Below are positions 52,419 to 61,494 of a DNA stretch of 64,000 bases, piece by piece. The stretch is from NCBI GenBank assembly GCA_963663005.2, contig CAXXHH010000003.1, positions 930,001 through 994,000 of the forward strand. Direction: 5' to 3'. Origin of the DNA: CAINVV01 sp963663005. GTDB taxonomy: Bacteria; Bacteroidota; Bacteroidia; Bacteroidales; Prolixibacteraceae. How positions within the stretch are numbered: position 1 is the first letter of the stretch; the number at the start of each line of letters is the position of its first letter. The translations under genes were made by a program, and so were the position numbers. Under the pieces are notes generated by a model. The model was not told where the DNA came from. It saw nothing but the letters and a program-made list of their open reading frames with translations, and ran no database searches.

Positions 52419-53513
52419 ATGAAAAAACTCTTCGTTTTTGTTTCCCTGGCAGTCTTAGTTATTGCCTGCAACCAAGCTCCAAAGTTTACTATCACAGGCA
52501 GCATTGACGGACTGCCCGATGGAACCGTCTATCTGAAACAGCGTGTTGCCGGTGAAGCAACCACCTTGGATTCGGCCAAAAGCGTTGCTGGAAAATTTCA
52601 GCTTAAAGGTGCCGTGGAGGTGCCGGATATGTACTCGATCGTGCTGGGAGAAAGAAAACAGATTTCCCTTTTTGTTGGCAACAGCGAGATTCAGGTAAAA
52701 GGGAAAGCTGATGATTTGAAGAATATCACCATTACCGGATCAGCTGCTCAGGATGAATTGAATGCCCTCGAAGCGAAGGGATCAGACATTAATGCCAAAA
52801 TGAAGCCCCTGATTGAGAAGTACAATGAGGCAAAAAAGCAGGCCAATCAGGCAGAACAGGCTTCCCTGGAGAAGCAGCTTGATTCTCTGGACAATGCACA
52901 GTCGGGTATTTTCAAAAATTTCGTAACCGGAAATCCGAACTCCTTTGTGGCTCCAGTTATTTTACAACGCATCCAATATGGAATGGAAGCCGATGAAATT
53001 CAGGGCTATATGTCAAAATTCTCTGCCGATGTTTTGAAAAGTAAGAGCTCCAAGGCTCTGGCTGAAAGAGTCACATTGTTGCAGAGCGTTGCCGTTGGTA
53101 AAATGGCTCCTGATTTTGTCCAGAATGATTCCATTGGTAACCCAGTTAAATTGTCTGATATTTATTCCAAACATGAATATACCCTGATCGATTTCTGGGC
53201 TTCATGGTGCGGTCCATGTCGCGCAGAGAATCCGAATGTTGTGGCCGTTTGGAAAGACTATAATGCGAAAGGATTTCACGTTATCGGAGTATCCTGCGAT
53301 AGCGACAAGGCCAAATGGCTTAAGGCAATTGCTACAGACAAACTTACCTGGTCGCAGGTTTCCGATCTCAAAGGTTGGGGAAATGAGGCTGCCAAATTGT
53401 ATGGAATAAATTCTATCCCTGCCAATTTGTTGCTTGACAAGACTGGCAAGATTATCGGGAAAAATTTAAGAGAGGTAAAACTCCGGGAGAAAATAGCCGA
53501 ACTGCTAAAATAA
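52419..53513 (+). CDS. TlpA-like thioredoxin-fold lipoprotein with DUF4369
   Basis: A 364-residue lipoprotein (lipobox VIAC near residue 17). Residues 25-115 are a DUF4369-type domain (FTITGSIDGLPDGTVYLKQ), and 120-155 a charged coiled coil. Residues about 225-364 are a thioredoxin/TlpA domain with active site WCGPC (in DFWASWCGPCRAENP) and the cis-Pro in SIPANLLLD. Such proteins face the periplasm and reduce disulfides or serve cytochrome maturation. The DUF2721 gene overlaps its stop by one base (TAATG). Confidence 0.92.
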   Translation: MKKLFVFVSLAVLVIACNQAPKFTITGSIDGLPDGTVYLKQRVAGEATTLDSAKSVAGKFQLKGAVEVPDMYSIVLGERKQISLFVGNSEIQVKGKADDLKNITITGSAAQDELNALEAKGSDINAKMKPLIEKYNEAKKQANQAEQASLEKQLDSLDNAQSGIFKNFVTGNPNSFVAPVILQRIQYGMEADEIQGYMSKFSADVLKSKSSKALAERVTLLQSVAVGKMAPDFVQNDSIGNPVKLSDIYSKHEYTLIDFWASWCGPCRAENPNVVAVWKDYNAKGFHVIGVSCDSDKAKWLKAIATDKLTWSQVSDLKGWGNEAAKLYGINSIPANLLLDKTGKIIGKNLREVKLREKIAELLK

Positions 53514-53911
53514 TGAACGAATTCACATTAACGACTCCTGCCCTGTTATTCTCGGCCATCTCCCTGATTCTGCTGGCTTATACGAATCGGTTTCTGGGAT
53601 ATGCTGCCTTGATAAGGGATCTGCACGCCAAATTTCAGCTTCATAAGGATGAAATTCTTTTGGGGCAGATTGCCAATTTGCGGAGACGCCTCTATCTGAC
53701 CAAGAACATGCAGATCTTTGGCGTGAGCAGTCTGTTTTTGTGTGTGCTGACGATGTTTCTTATTTATACCGGATATCAGAATGAGGCATTCTGGGTATTT
53801 GGAGTGGCCCTCTTATTATTGATAATTTCACTCGGTCTCTCCATTCTTGAAATACAAATATCCGTTAAAGCATTGGATTTGCATTTGAGCAGCATGGAGG
53901 AAAATAAATAA
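53513..53911 (+). CDS. DUF2721 membrane protein
   Basis: A 132-residue protein with three hydrophobic segments (about residues 9-27, 68-88, 94-116) separated by a charged loop containing QIANLRRRLYLTKNMQ, the DUF2721 hallmark. It is translationally coupled to the thioredoxin-like gene. The role of the family is unknown. A strong terminator follows at once. Confidence 0.85.
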   Translation: MNEFTLTTPALLFSAISLILLAYTNRFLGYAALIRDLHAKFQLHKDEILLGQIANLRRRLYLTKNMQIFGVSSLFLCVLTMFLIYTGYQNEAFWVFGVALLLLIISLGLSILEIQISVKALDLHLSSMEENK

Positions 53912-53913
53912 AT

Positions 53914-53946
53914 AAAAATGCCTGAGCGCGACGCTCAGGCATTTTT
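53914..53946. terminator. bidirectional terminator
   Basis: AAAAATGCCTGAGCG-CGA-CGCTCAGGCATTTTT is a perfect 15-base stem between converging genes, with T runs on both strands. Confidence 0.92.
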
Positions 53947-53949
53947 ATT

Positions 53950-54666
53950 TCAGCTTTCCATACTGAATAAACGACTATAATGATTCTCCAGGTGCATTCG
54001 CATAGCCTGCGTGAATTGCTCAGCATCACCTTTACTCAATACATCCACCAGGTCTTTGTGCGAAAAAAAATGTTTGTTGCCTATGCTCTTGTTGATTAGT
54101 CCGCTGGAATAGGCATAATTAAAGACTGGTAAAAGCATTTTTTGAAATCCGCGTAAGGTTTCATTCCTGGTTATCTCATATAACTTACCATGAAATTGCA
54201 CTTCGTGGTCAATATCAAACAACGTATCTTTTGATGGTGAAATTTCATCCTTGATAATTTCATAGAGGGCGGCGATATCTTCTTTCGAGGCTCGCTGAAC
54301 GATAAGGTCGCCCATTCCAACCTCAATGACCAGCCGCATTTCAAAGATATCTTTCAGGGTATTCTGATCCAGCATATTTGGAATCAGTGTCTTTTGCAAA
54401 ATCTCAGACAAATCCGGACTCTTGATAACTGTCCCTTTGTGCTTTACGGATTCAATCAGACCCATCGTCTTCAGCCGGTTGAGGCTCTCACGAATCACGG
54501 TCCGACTGACTCTAAGTGTATTTGCAAGCTCTATCTCTTTGGGTATCAGATCACCTGGATTTAATTTTTTCCGAATAAAAAGATCGATAAGGTAAAATTC
54601 CACCTTGTCAACTAAACTACGTGTATCGATTAGGGGTTGGTCCCGAACAAAGTCTTCTGATGTCAT
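53950..54666 (-). CDS. FadR/GntR family transcriptional regulator
   Basis: A 238-residue regulator. The winged helix covers about 15-85, with PKEIELANTLRVSRTVIRESLNRLKTMGLIE, the GntR recognition region. The FCD ligand domain follows (about 95-235), with metal-ligand positions in FDIDHEVQFHGKLYE and the His of MHLENHY. It is divergent from the SusC operon and a fitting palindrome lies at that promoter. E. coli NanR, the sialic-acid-responsive repressor, belongs to the same subfamily, so a repressor released by a sialoglycan product is likely. The ligand itself is inferred. Confidence 0.9.
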   Translation of the reverse strand: MTSEDFVRDQPLIDTRSLVDKVEFYLIDLFIRKKLNPGDLIPKEIELANTLRVSRTVIRESLNRLKTMGLIESVKHKGTVIKSPDLSEILQKTLIPNMLDQNTLKDIFEMRLVIEVGMGDLIVQRASKEDIAALYEIIKDEISPSKDTLFDIDHEVQFHGKLYEITRNETLRGFQKMLLPVFNYAYSSGLINKSIGNKHFFSHKDLVDVLSKGDAEQFTQAMRMHLENHYSRLFSMES

Positions 54667-54700
54667 TGTTACAAAATTATTAAAAAAAATTTAACTTTTT

Positions 54701-54731
54701 TTTGGTTTTATTAAAATCTGTTCTATTTTTG
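54701..54731 (+). promoter_or_regulatory. promoter of the SusC/D-sialidase operon
   Basis: TTTG (54701-54704), a 19-base spacer and TATTTTTG (54724-54731) form a near-ideal Bacteroidota promoter; start near 54738. Confidence 0.65.
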
Positions 54732-54737
54732 TCATGC

Positions 54738-54759
54738 ATTATGTCGTACATAATACGAC
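54738..54759. promoter_or_regulatory. operator for the FadR-type regulator
   Basis: Two overlapping palindromes, ATTATG-TCGTA-CATAAT (54738-54754) and GTCGTA-CATAA-TACGAC (54743-54759), cover the predicted transcription start. The GT-N3-AC core (GTCGTAC) fits FadR-subfamily operators. Binding here would block RNA polymerase. Confidence 0.6.
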
Positions 54760-54793
54760 AAAAATATGAAATCAAACAAGTAAAACAAATTTT

Positions 54794-57700
54794 ATGAGTA
54801 GAATTATTGCACAAAAGCTCTATTTGCTGGGATTGGCATTTTTTCTGTCATTCAGCATTGCTATCGCGCAGCGTACGGTGAAAGGCATCGTAAAGGATGT
54901 TGCGGATGGCTCTACAACTCCTGGAGTCAATGTGGTTGTGCGCGGTACAACCATAGGGGCGAACACAGATATGGATGGAAAATTCAGTTTGGTTGTACCA
55001 GCTGGTGCCAGCGAACTGGTGGTTTCAATGGTTGGTTATCAGACACAGGTAATCAAAATCGGAAATTCCACGATGATCAACATAGCTCTGGTTGCCGAAA
55101 CCAAGGATATCGATGAAGTTGTTATCGTTGGTTATGGAACGCAGACAAGAAGCAAGGTTACCTCGTCGATTGCAAAGATTGACACAAAATTGCTTAGCAC
55201 CGGAGTTCGTTCCAATCCCGCGCAGGTTTTGTCGGGAACAGTACCCGGATTGAGAGTATCAACCAGCACCGGCAGACCTGGTTCTCTTCCGACGATTGTC
55301 CTGCGTGGAGGCACCAACTTTGATGGTTCTGGAAGTCCGCTCATCATCATGGATGGACAGATTCGCGGCTCCTTGAGCGACATCAATCCTGAGGAAATTG
55401 AGAGCATGGAAGTATTAAAAGATGCTTCTGCAACGGCCATTTATGGTGCAAGGGCCAGCAATGGTGTGATCCTGATTACTTCCAAGCGTGGAAAAGCGGG
55501 AACTTCTCAAATTTTGGTGAAAGTGAAACATGGTATTAACTACCTGAATGTTCCATACAAATTTACCGATGCTGCTGATTACGTAAAATGGGCACGTCTG
55601 GGAGCAGAGCAGGCAATTATCAATGGAACTCTGGCGGCCAGCAATGTTTCCGGCGTTGGTCCAAGAGGAACAGGAAATATGTATAAAGACCCGTCAACGG
55701 GTGCCATTCTGGATGGGAATTATGACTCTCGTGCAATCTGGAGTGTGATGCGGCTGGATGCAAACAACCAGGAGCTTCTGAATCAGCCGGGATGGAAACA
55801 AATGAAAGACCCCATCAAAACCAATAGTGCAGGAAATTATGATCCCAATGGAACCATCTACGATTTGATTTATAAGGATTTCAACTATGGTGATTATGGT
55901 TTGAATAAAACTGCCCTCACGCAAGACTACAATATTGGGTTTACCGGTGGTAATGACAAGGGCAAATATTTTGCCAATCTTGGCTATTATGATGAAGGCG
56001 GCCTCTCCCTTGCCACCTTTTATCGCAGATTAAATTTTGCTTTCAACGGTGATTACAAGATGAATGACTGGCTGACTTCCGAGAGCGGACTGCAATATGC
56101 CAAAGCGAACTGGAAAAGCGAATCACTCCAGAATGGGGAATCAAAACTATTGGGCGCGTATGCTTTCGGCACCTCCAACTATGCGCGGAACCAATGCCAA
56201 ACGGCGACTGGATCCTCGGTCGCGATGCTAGCGATGGTAACCCAGCATTCAACATTGATAAATACATCCGGAACAATCAGTCGGACAAGTTCACCATGAA
56301 TCAGGCATTCAAAATTGATCTTGCCAAAGGGCTATTTGTAAAAGCAAGTGCTATTCTGATGTATGATGAATCATATACTGAGTCATTTAACAAAGATTTC
56401 CGCACAGGCATCATGAGTTACACCAATCCGAATACCGGTTGGAACAGAAATCGTGACGCGGCATCCAATTTTGACAGGACGGTCAGGCAGACCTATAACC
56501 TGATTGCCAACTATCAAACAACCATCAAAGGAAAGCATAACATCGCGGCCATGATCGGCGGTGAATTCTACGATGCCTATAACAAAGGAGTCTATGCAGG
56601 TGGTGCGCTTGCTCCAACAGATGATTTTCAGGATCTTGCCCTGACTCTGAATAATGCAACTTCCCAAACCAGATCAATTGATTCGTGGCACTCCAGGGAA
56701 AGAATTATGTCAGGATTCGGCCGGTTCAATTACGACTATGACGGCAAATACCTCTTCACCTTCACGGTGAGACGGGACGGATATTCCAGGTTACTGGGCG
56801 ACAATCAATACGGTACATTCCCGGCATTCTCAGGCGGTTGGCTTATGCATAAAGAAAAATTCATGGAGTCGACAAAAGATTGGCTATCCTATCTCAAGCT
56901 AAGAGCAAGTTGGGGTAAAAACGGCAACGTTGGAGGTATTGGCACCTATGAATTGCAAGGCGCCTATGGCTCACAGACTGCCTATGCGGGCACTATCGGA
57001 TTTTTGCAAACGGGGATTGCCAATCCCAATCTGAAATGGGAAAAATCAAATACTGTTGAAGTTGGAGCGGATATGGGTTTCCTTAACAACCGAATCTATG
57101 CTTCAGTGGCCTATTACAACAGACTGACAAGCGACAAGATCGCAAGTGTATTACTTCCAACTTCCTCTGGCGTATCAAGTGTGCGTACAAATAACGGAAG
57201 CATGAAGAATACAGGAGTTGAGATCGAAGTCACAGGAAAAATCATTCAGAAAAAAGATCTGCAGTTTCAGGTAAGCGCCAATGCTTCCAGAAACAAGAAT
57301 GTTGTGGTGACACTTCCTTACAACGGTAATGAGAATAACAGACAAGGCGGACAGCAGATTTATGATCCGGGAACAGGAAAATTGGCCTGGGTTGGTGGTT
57401 ATCAGGAAGGACAAGAATGGGGTGAAGTGTTTGGCTTTGTGAGTGAAGGGATTATCAGAAACTCCACAGATCTTGCAAATTACAACAAAGTTGACCTCGC
57501 TGCCGGACAAGTATGGTACGGTGGATCGGCAGGTAAAAGAGTTGCCAGCCAGAAAATTATGACACAAAAAGGATTGACTGTTGCAGGCGGATGGATCGCA
57601 ACCCAGATGGGCGATATGATGTGGAAAGATGTAGACAAAAATGATACAATCGATACACGTGATATGGTTTCACTGGGGCGCCAAATTCCACGCTGGACTG

Positions 57701-58173
57701 GTGGTATCAACTCAACCCTGACCTATAAGAACTTCACGCTGAATGTTCGCATGGACTATGCATTAGGACATATCCAGATGGATCAGATGCAGTTCTGGGC
57801 GCTTGCTTGCGCACAGGGAGAATTTGCTCCGACTACTTACGTGAATGACACCTGGACAGCCAGCAATCCGAATGCCAGTCTACCGAGATATGTTTGGGCC
57901 GACCAGCTGAACGCGAAGAACTACGACCGCCCGAGCAGCATGTTCTGGCGAAAATCCGATTACCTGTCGTTCAGGGAGGTATCTCTAAGTTATAAGCTTC
58001 CGACTAATCTTCTGAAGAAGGCTAAAATTGCCGGAATGGTTTTAACTGTATCCGGGCAAAACCTGGGCTATATCACCGACAAAATGCTGAATTTCCCGGA
58101 ACGTTCAGGAAGTCAGAACGGTGCATACATGATTCCGACTCAATTGATCCTTGGTGCAGACATTACATTCTAA
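54794..58173 (+). pseudogene. SusC/RagA-type TonB-dependent receptor, interrupted by a frameshift
   Basis: Two overlapping frames together make one SusC protein of about 1125 residues. Frame 1 (54794-56299) has a signal peptide, a carboxypeptidase-regulatory-like domain (GVNVVVRGTTIGANTDMDG), the TonB-box region (DEVVIVGYGTQTRSK) and the plug (IDPEEIESMEVLKDASATAIYGAR-like). After SNYAR near 56185 it goes off frame. Frame 2 (56194-58173) resumes at MPNGDWILGRDASDGNPAFN and completes the barrel. GCGCGGAACCAATGCC would read SNYARTMPNG if each AA pair were a single A, so the break looks like two one-base insertions. The receptor should import oligosaccharides bound by the SusD partner. Confidence 0.85.
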
Positions 58174-58193
58174 TAAATTATTACAAAAGGATT

Positions 58194-59756
58194 ATGAAAA
58201 AGATTAAATACTTTATCCTTGCGGGTCTCTTTGCTTTGGTCGCCTTTTCCTGCCAAAAGTCGCTTGAACTTGCCCCGGAAGACTATTTTGGAGATGGAAA
58301 TTTTTGGCAGAATGAGTCTCAGGTCACCAATTTTATGGTTGGTATCCACAAACAACTAAGGGACAACCAATTTATGTTACTTCGATTGGGTGAGATGCGT
58401 GGCGGAATTTATAGCAATATAGATCGTCAGAATACTTCTCTGAATGAGTTACCGATTATCGAACAACGGATTGACGAGAACTCAACCGGGGTTACATCCT
58501 GGGCCGGATTGTATGGTCCGATTCTGCAGCTAAACCTTTTTATTCAGAAGGTTAGCGAGATTACGTTCTTAACGGATGCCAAAAAGAATTATTTCCTCGG
58601 ACAAGCCTATGGATTGAGAGCGTTCTACTATTTTCACCTACTTCGCACTTACGGAGGAGTTCCACTCCGATTGGAACCTGAAGTTCTGAATGGAAATACA
58701 GACCCTGTGCTTTTGCGTAAAGCCAGATCCACGGAAGCGGAGACCCTCACAACAATAAAAAGCGACCTCACGAAATCTATCGGATTTTTTGGTACAGCAG
58801 CAAGTCCGGCTGAAAAAAGTCAGTGGAGCCCTAAAGCCAGTTTGATGCTCAAAGGGGAAGTAATGTTATGGTCGGCGAAAGTTTATGGCACGACTGCGGA
58901 TTTGGCTGAAGCAAAGTCTGCCCTCAACGCAATATCAGGGAACAGTCTGATGCCAAGCTTTGCTAATGCCTTTGCTTTCGGTCAAAAAAACAATGCTGAA
59001 ATAATTTTTGCACTTCGTTATCAGGTAGGTGAAGCAGAAATGAGTGGAGTGTCACAATACCTCTACTCGACATTCAATTTTGACAACCTGCATTACAAAG
59101 ATTCACTTGCCAGCGGTCCGCTGCTCGTTGATCCGTTGGTAATTGCAGCGACTAACTCACAGCAGATTATTCAGCGTTATGGCTACACTTTTGAGTTATT
59201 CAAGTCGTATAATATCAAGGATAAGCGTCGTGATGCCACCTTCTACGATTATTACAGAGTAACGAAAGTGCCCTATTCCATTAACATCAGGAATACCGCA
59301 TTGGTGAAATTCCTTGGTACCATCAATGCCAATAAGCGCTATTTCTCCGATGACTGGCCAATCTACCGCGAGGCAGACAGACTTCTGATGCTGGCTGAGA
59401 TTGCCAACGCAGAGGGCAGTGACCCATCAAGTTATATCAAGCTTATCCGCGACCGCGCATTTGCCGGCGCAGACCCCACTCCTTTCGTCAATTCGAGCAA
59501 GGATAATAATGAACTGGCTATCTTTAGTGAGCGCGTAAAAGAGTTTGTACATGAAGGTAAAACCTGGTACGACCTGCGGAGAATGAAATATGGCTCAGAT
59601 CCGCTGGTGTTCAAGAGTACTAATCATCCGTATGGTGTGCTTAGCAAGACAACACAATCCTTCATGATCTTGTGGCCTATTGACAAGGCGATCTGGACGA
59701 ATGATCCAACAGTTAATCAAACGCCCGGATACACAACATCCAAACCGGCCAATTAA
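58194..59756 (+). CDS. SusD/RagB family glycan-binding lipoprotein
   Basis: A 520-residue lipoprotein (lipobox VAFSC near residue 20) with the SusD layout. The N-terminal SusD-like part (PEDYFGDGNFWQNESQVTNF), TPR-like helices with GQAYGLRAFYYFHLLRTYGGVPLRLE (about 135-160, the family hallmark) and the C-terminal RagB part (LLMLAEIANAEG, REFVHEGKTWYDLRRM-like). It binds glycan at the cell surface and passes it to the SusC channel encoded 20 bases upstream. Confidence 0.95.
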   Translation: MKKIKYFILAGLFALVAFSCQKSLELAPEDYFGDGNFWQNESQVTNFMVGIHKQLRDNQFMLLRLGEMRGGIYSNIDRQNTSLNELPIIEQRIDENSTGVTSWAGLYGPILQLNLFIQKVSEITFLTDAKKNYFLGQAYGLRAFYYFHLLRTYGGVPLRLEPEVLNGNTDPVLLRKARSTEAETLTTIKSDLTKSIGFFGTAASPAEKSQWSPKASLMLKGEVMLWSAKVYGTTADLAEAKSALNAISGNSLMPSFANAFAFGQKNNAEIIFALRYQVGEAEMSGVSQYLYSTFNFDNLHYKDSLASGPLLVDPLVIAATNSQQIIQRYGYTFELFKSYNIKDKRRDATFYDYYRVTKVPYSINIRNTALVKFLGTINANKRYFSDDWPIYREADRLLMLAEIANAEGSDPSSYIKLIRDRAFAGADPTPFVNSSKDNNELAIFSERVKEFVHEGKTWYDLRRMKYGSDPLVFKSTNHPYGVLSKTTQSFMILWPIDKAIWTNDPTVNQTPGYTTSKPAN

Positions 59757-59774
59757 TTGAAAATCTGAAATTAT

Positions 59775-59813
59775 AGCAGTACATTAGGTGCTTATCACAC
59801 CTTTTGTACTGCT
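59775..59813 (+). terminator. large hairpin between susD-like and sialidase genes
   Basis: AGCAGTACA/TGTACTGCT outer arms and AGGTG/CACCT inner arms form a long stem. A T-rich stretch follows only loosely, so it may be a partial terminator or an mRNA-protecting hairpin that keeps SusC/D levels above the enzymes. Confidence 0.55.
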
Positions 59814-59896
59814 GTTCATATCTATTTTTCGGAAGCTCAGTTTGCAAGACTTTTAATTTCTATATTTTTCGTCAGCGTGACAAACCATTTTCCATC

Positions 59897-61483
59897 ATGA
59901 AGAAATCGACGATGCTATTTTGTCTCCTGCTGCTGTTCGTGCGATGCACTGCCGGTTCACCTGCCGGGATACTTACGGCAAAAATCACAGGGGCACAACT
60001 GACACCAAAGGGAAATCCGGTGTTAACCGGAAAGAAGAATGCTTCAGTTTATGAACTGAAAATTGTTTGTGACGAAGGTACTGATCAACCCGAGCTGAGA
60101 AATATTTCGGTCAATTTCACAACAGACAGTCAACCTGAATGCATTGCTTCGCTCGAAGTGGCCAATGCGGGAATTCTAAATACGATTTTTGGTGCTTCGC
60201 AAAGTGCGGCCTTAAAGACCCCTATTCCGGGTAGCAGGAAACTCATATCCGGTCCGAATTTCTTTGTCCTGAACATCGGAATTAAGTCAGATGCGAGGTT
60301 GACTAACAAATTCGAAATTCAAACCATTGAGCTCACCTTCGGGAATGGTCAGATAATGAACGTCGCACCTGAATCAAAATTTTCCTACCGCCCAACGATC
60401 TTACTACGGTCAGCGGGGCAGGATCAGGTGAACACGTACCGCATACCCGGATTGGAGACGACAAAAAATGGTACCCTGATTGCCGTTTATGATAACAGAT
60501 ACCTGAATAGCGGTGACCTTCAGGGAGATATTGATGTGGGCATGAGCAGAAGTTCTGATGGTGGTCAAACCTGGGCTGCCATGAGAAGAATTATTGATAT
60601 GGGGGATTACAACGGTCTGTCGCAGGAGCAAAACGGCGTGGGCGATCCGGCTGTTCTGGTTGACCAGTCGACCAATACGATTTGGGTTGCCGGACTGTGG
60701 GTTAGCGGTATTCCGGGTCAGACAGCCTGGAACGGATCTAAACCCGGACTCAAACCCGGCGTGACGGGGCAGTTTGTATTGGTAAAAAGTGAAGACGACG
60801 GATTGACATGGTCGCAGCCGATAAACATCACTGAACAATGTAAAAATCCCGAGTGGAACCTGTTTTTTCAGGGACCCGGAAAAGGAATTAGCCTGGCAGA
60901 CGGGACGCTCGTCTTTCCTGCCCAGTACAAGGATGCACAAGCGATGCCCTATTCTACAATTGTTTACAGCAAAGATCATGGTAAGATATGGTCGGTTGGG
61001 AAAGGGGCAAAATCCAACACCACAGAAGCCCAGGTGGTACAGCTAAGCGACGGCAGTCTGATGCTAAATATGCGTGATAACCGAAACGTTTCGGATAAAA
61101 GCGATCAGAATGGCCGTGCTGTGGCTATCACCAAAGATCTGGGACAGACCTGGATCGTTCATGCCTCCTCCAACTCGGCATTACAGGAATCAAATTGCAT
61201 GGCCAGCCTGATATCGGCGAAAATTACGGTGAATGGAATACCAAAAGATGCATTGTTTTTTTCCAACCCCAATACCAAAACCGGAAGAGCTCATATGACC
61301 ATTAAGGCAAGTCTGGACCAGGGAGTTACCTGGCCATCCGAATACCAGATAGAACTCAACAGCGCAGACTCTTATGGATACTCCTGTCTGACGATGGTGA
61401 ATGAAAATACCCTGGGAATTCTATTCGAAGGAACAAAGGATCTCTATTTCCAGGAGGTCAAAATCAGCGAGATACTGAAATAA
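59897..61483 (+). CDS. exo-alpha-sialidase (GH33-like)
   Basis: From ATG 59897 the product has 528 residues; a TTG at 59804 would run through the intergenic hairpin. A signal peptide (to VRCTAG, possibly a lipobox) is followed by a beta-rich N-terminal domain (about 25-160) and a six-bladed sialidase propeller. It has the YRIPGLETTKNGTLIAVYDNR entry (the RIP arginine and following Asp) and Asp boxes SSDGGQTW, SEDDGLTW, SKDHGKIW, TKDLGQTW and SLDQGVTW. It should release terminal sialic acids from glycans. Next to SusC/D and a hexosaminidase/O-acetylesterase it fits a sialoglycan locus. Confidence 0.93.
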   Translation: MKKSTMLFCLLLLFVRCTAGSPAGILTAKITGAQLTPKGNPVLTGKKNASVYELKIVCDEGTDQPELRNISVNFTTDSQPECIASLEVANAGILNTIFGASQSAALKTPIPGSRKLISGPNFFVLNIGIKSDARLTNKFEIQTIELTFGNGQIMNVAPESKFSYRPTILLRSAGQDQVNTYRIPGLETTKNGTLIAVYDNRYLNSGDLQGDIDVGMSRSSDGGQTWAAMRRIIDMGDYNGLSQEQNGVGDPAVLVDQSTNTIWVAGLWVSGIPGQTAWNGSKPGLKPGVTGQFVLVKSEDDGLTWSQPINITEQCKNPEWNLFFQGPGKGISLADGTLVFPAQYKDAQAMPYSTIVYSKDHGKIWSVGKGAKSNTTEAQVVQLSDGSLMLNMRDNRNVSDKSDQNGRAVAITKDLGQTWIVHASSNSALQESNCMASLISAKITVNGIPKDALFFSNPNTKTGRAHMTIKASLDQGVTWPSEYQIELNSADSYGYSCLTMVNENTLGILFEGTKDLYFQEVKISEILK

Positions 61484-61494
61484 AAGATTTACAA

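Noticed and set aside
56194..58173. Independent receptor gene starting at ATG 56194
   Set aside because: It lacks a signal peptide and plug and continues the preceding SusC frame; one interrupted gene explains both.
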